The position numbers were made by a program, and so were the translations under genes. Of a stretch of 7,079 nt of DNA, positions 5,676 to 7,079 are shown piece by piece. Position 1 is the first letter of the stretch; every line of letters begins with the position of its first letter. The notes beneath the pieces were generated by a model. It saw only the letters and a program-made list of their open reading frames with translations. It made no database searches and had not been told where the DNA came from. This DNA is from a bacterium (GTDB taxonomy: Bacteria > UBP14 > UBA6098 > B30-G16). The stretch covers positions 1-7,079 of the forward strand of contig JALTEE010000309.1 in the NCBI GenBank assembly GCA_027007865.1, given 5' to 3'.

Positions 5676-7079
5676 ATGCGCAAGATGTATTCCAACGGGC
5701 TGTTGCCTATTGTTGCAATGATTGTAGCAATTCTGTTTATTGGTTTTGCTTTTGCCGATGTCCCGCATCTGATTTCGTATCAAGGCAGGCTGACAAATAG
5801 CAGTGGAGTTCCATTGACAGGCAGCCATAATATCACATTCACCCTCTACGATGCTGCCGTTGGTGGAACAGCATTATGGACTGAAACCCATTCCGGTGTG
5901 GTGCTGAATTCCGATGGGCTTTACAATGTTATGCTCGGCTCGGTGACATCGTTTCCAACGAGCGTAACATTCGAGGAACAATATTGGCTTGCTATTTCTG
6001 TCGATGGCGGAGCGGAAATCTGCCGATACGAACTCGGCGCAAGCCCTTATGCTCTAAATATCGCCGATACAATTAGGCAATCGTCCGGTTATGTTATGAC
6101 CGATGGCACTCGCAGAGGCGGCATTGCTTTAAGCGGTCTTTCTCTTCCCGCAGGTAGTGGTTCACGCTCAGCAACGGCACTGTATGGATACGGAAACGAT
6201 GATGTTGGTCTATACGCGAGGTCAAATCTCTGGGAAGGCGTGATAGGTTACAGCGAAGGCGACGACGGAATACAAGGAGTTTCAACCAGTAATTTATATG
6301 CGGGTGTTCACGGAATAAACACATACAGCGGCACCGTAGATGGCTATCTCGCATTCAATGGATATGGTCTCTATACCCCCGACAACGCTTATATCGGCGA
6401 TTATTTGCAACTTGGTGGAATTCCATCATCTCCGGCAGTCGGTGAAGGAAGAATTTATTACAATTCCACCGATAAAACTGCTTATCTCTGGGATGGTTCG
6501 GCATGGCAGAATCTGGTCGGTGGATCTGCTTCACATGATCACTGGGGTGAAACCTGGAGCGGAACAGGCTCGGGTCTCACGCTCAACTCGACAGGTGGTG
6601 CAGGGCATGGGCTTAAAGCCGATATAAGTGCACAATCCACCGATGGAACACAATGGGGAATCTCGGGCACTTATAGTTATAATGCTATATGCGGTATTTC
6701 CGCAAGTTCGCAGTATTCTGCTGGAGTGTATGGTTTTTGCTCTGGAGCAGCGAACAATTCTGGTGGCGTAGTCGGTGCACTTTCAAGTATTATATGGGCA
6801 GGTTTAGGATATATAGACGGCAGCGGTGCTCTCTGGGCAGGATATTTTAACGGCAATAGTCATTTTAGTGGCGGGGTTTATGCTGACGGTGTGAGTGTTT
6901 TTAATGACAGGGTTTATTTTAGTGACAGTGTCGGAATTGGAACGGCCGCACCTCACAACAAACTTGAAATAACAGGCACAGGTAGCGGTTTAAGATTTAC
7001 CAATTTGACAAGTGCTTCTGCCGCAGGACCTGCAGGGACAAAAGTTCTTTCGGTAGATGCAAACGGTGATGTTATACTT
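5676..7079 (+). CDS. Second exported modular fibre-like protein, 5' part (3' end outside window)
   Basis: The frame is open from the ATG at 5676 to the last base (468 codons) with no stop. A signal peptide (1-27, RK then a hydrophobic core, cleavage after FAFA) precedes the same N-terminal domain as the 1667 gene (28-134, from DVPHLISYQGRL). The next part differs: degenerate Gly/Tyr repeats (ALYGYG, GVIGYS, GVHGIN; 168-215), GEGRIYYNSTDKTAYLWDG (257-275, a common fibre-protein strand motif), HDHWGETWSGTGSG (287-300), GISG/GVYG repeats (328-353), WAGYFNGN (387-394) and VGIGTAAP (419-426). The final 43 codons are the LEITGTGSG cassette shared with the upstream paralogue. By analogy it should continue through more repeats to a C-terminal domain, but that is not visible. 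Likely role: surface fibre or adhesin (inference). It starts 36 bases after the protease stop. Confidence 0.92.
   Translation, partial: MRKMYSNGLLPIVAMIVAILFIGFAFADVPHLISYQGRLTNSSGVPLTGSHNITFTLYDAAVGGTALWTETHSGVVLNSDGLYNVMLGSVTSFPTSVTFEEQYWLAISVDGGAEICRYELGASPYALNIADTIRQSSGYVMTDGTRRGGIALSGLSLPAGSGSRSATALYGYGNDDVGLYARSNLWEGVIGYSEGDDGIQGVSTSNLYAGVHGINTYSGTVDGYLAFNGYGLYTPDNAYIGDYLQLGGIPSSPAVGEGRIYYNSTDKTAYLWDGSAWQNLVGGSASHDHWGETWSGTGSGLTLNSTGGAGHGLKADISAQSTDGTQWGISGTYSYNAICGISASSQYSAGVYGFCSGAANNSGGVVGALSSIIWAGLGYIDGSGALWAGYFNGNSHFSGGVYADGVSVFNDRVYFSDSVGIGTAAPHNKLEITGTGSGLRFTNLTSASAAGPAGTKVLSVDANGDVIL
5754..5948 (+). repeat. 195-base direct repeat, copy 2 (N-terminal domain)
   Basis: Matches 1715-1909 at 189 of 195 positions. 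The signal-peptide sequences just upstream are unrelated in sequence and of different length (27 against 17 residues), so the identity begins at the cleavage site. Downstream of it, the domain continues at visibly lower identity to about 6075. Confidence 0.95.
6951..7079 (+). repeat. 129-base shared cassette, copy 2, cut by window edge
   Basis: Aligns without gaps to 2411-2539, with eight mismatches, and still matches at the last base of the window, so its right boundary is unknown. Four of the differences change a residue (Thr/Ala twice, Asn/Asp once, Thr/Ala in STAGPTG being the paired positions; the rest are third-position changes). Confidence 0.9.

Noticed and set aside
6340..6627. Plus-strand 95-codon open frame inside the last gene
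   Set aside because: It lies in another frame within the 5676 coding sequence, which has a strong ribosome-binding site, signal peptide and family motifs throughout.

Overview
The window carries four plus-strand genes on fragments of a repeat-rich surface-protein locus: three large, exported, modular fibre-like or adhesin-like proteins and one secreted cysteine protease of the C10 (streptopain-like) type. No tRNA, rRNA, CRISPR array, transposase or replication gene was seen. The mature N-terminus 'DVPHLISYQGRL', the GIGTTxP motifs and the C10 protease are, in my experience, typical of uncultured Gram-negative candidate phyla (Cloacimonadota, WOR-3, Marinimicrobia or relatives). That placement is an inference from family style; the window contains no phylogenetic marker.

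Layout: (1) 2-1258 is the 3' part of a fibre-like gene with hexapeptide repeats and two GIGT(N/T)SP modules. It is cut by the left window edge. (2) 1259-1666 is a 408-base non-coding stretch holding a cluster of three perfect hairpins (1407-1478) inside a possible dispersed intergenic repeat. (3) 1667-3889 is a complete 740-residue modular protein with a signal peptide, a conserved N-terminal domain, two long Gly/Tyr-rich repeats and a conserved C-terminal domain. (4) 3909-5639 is a complete 576-residue preproprotein related to C10 peptidases, with a Cys-rich insert and a beta-helix-like tail. (5) 5676-7079 is the first 468 codons of a third modular protein, open to the right edge, with almost the same N-terminal domain as gene 2.

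Genes 2, 3 and 4 are separated by only 19 and 36 bases, each has a purine-rich ribosome-binding site, and no terminator lies between them, so they probably form one transcript starting in the 1259-1666 gap. All three have signal peptides. The likely picture is an exported set of repeat-built fibres plus a protease that could mature them, release them or digest external protein; the protease-fibre link rests on position only.

The most striking feature is mosaicism. A 195-base block is about 97% identical between genes 2 and 4 and then stops abruptly. A 129-base cassette is shared at different positions in the same two genes. Gene 2 carries an 86-base repeat, a 141-residue repeat and 14-residue tandem repeats. 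Base composition also shifts strongly within gene 1. Together these suggest domain shuffling or gene conversion among paralogous surface proteins.
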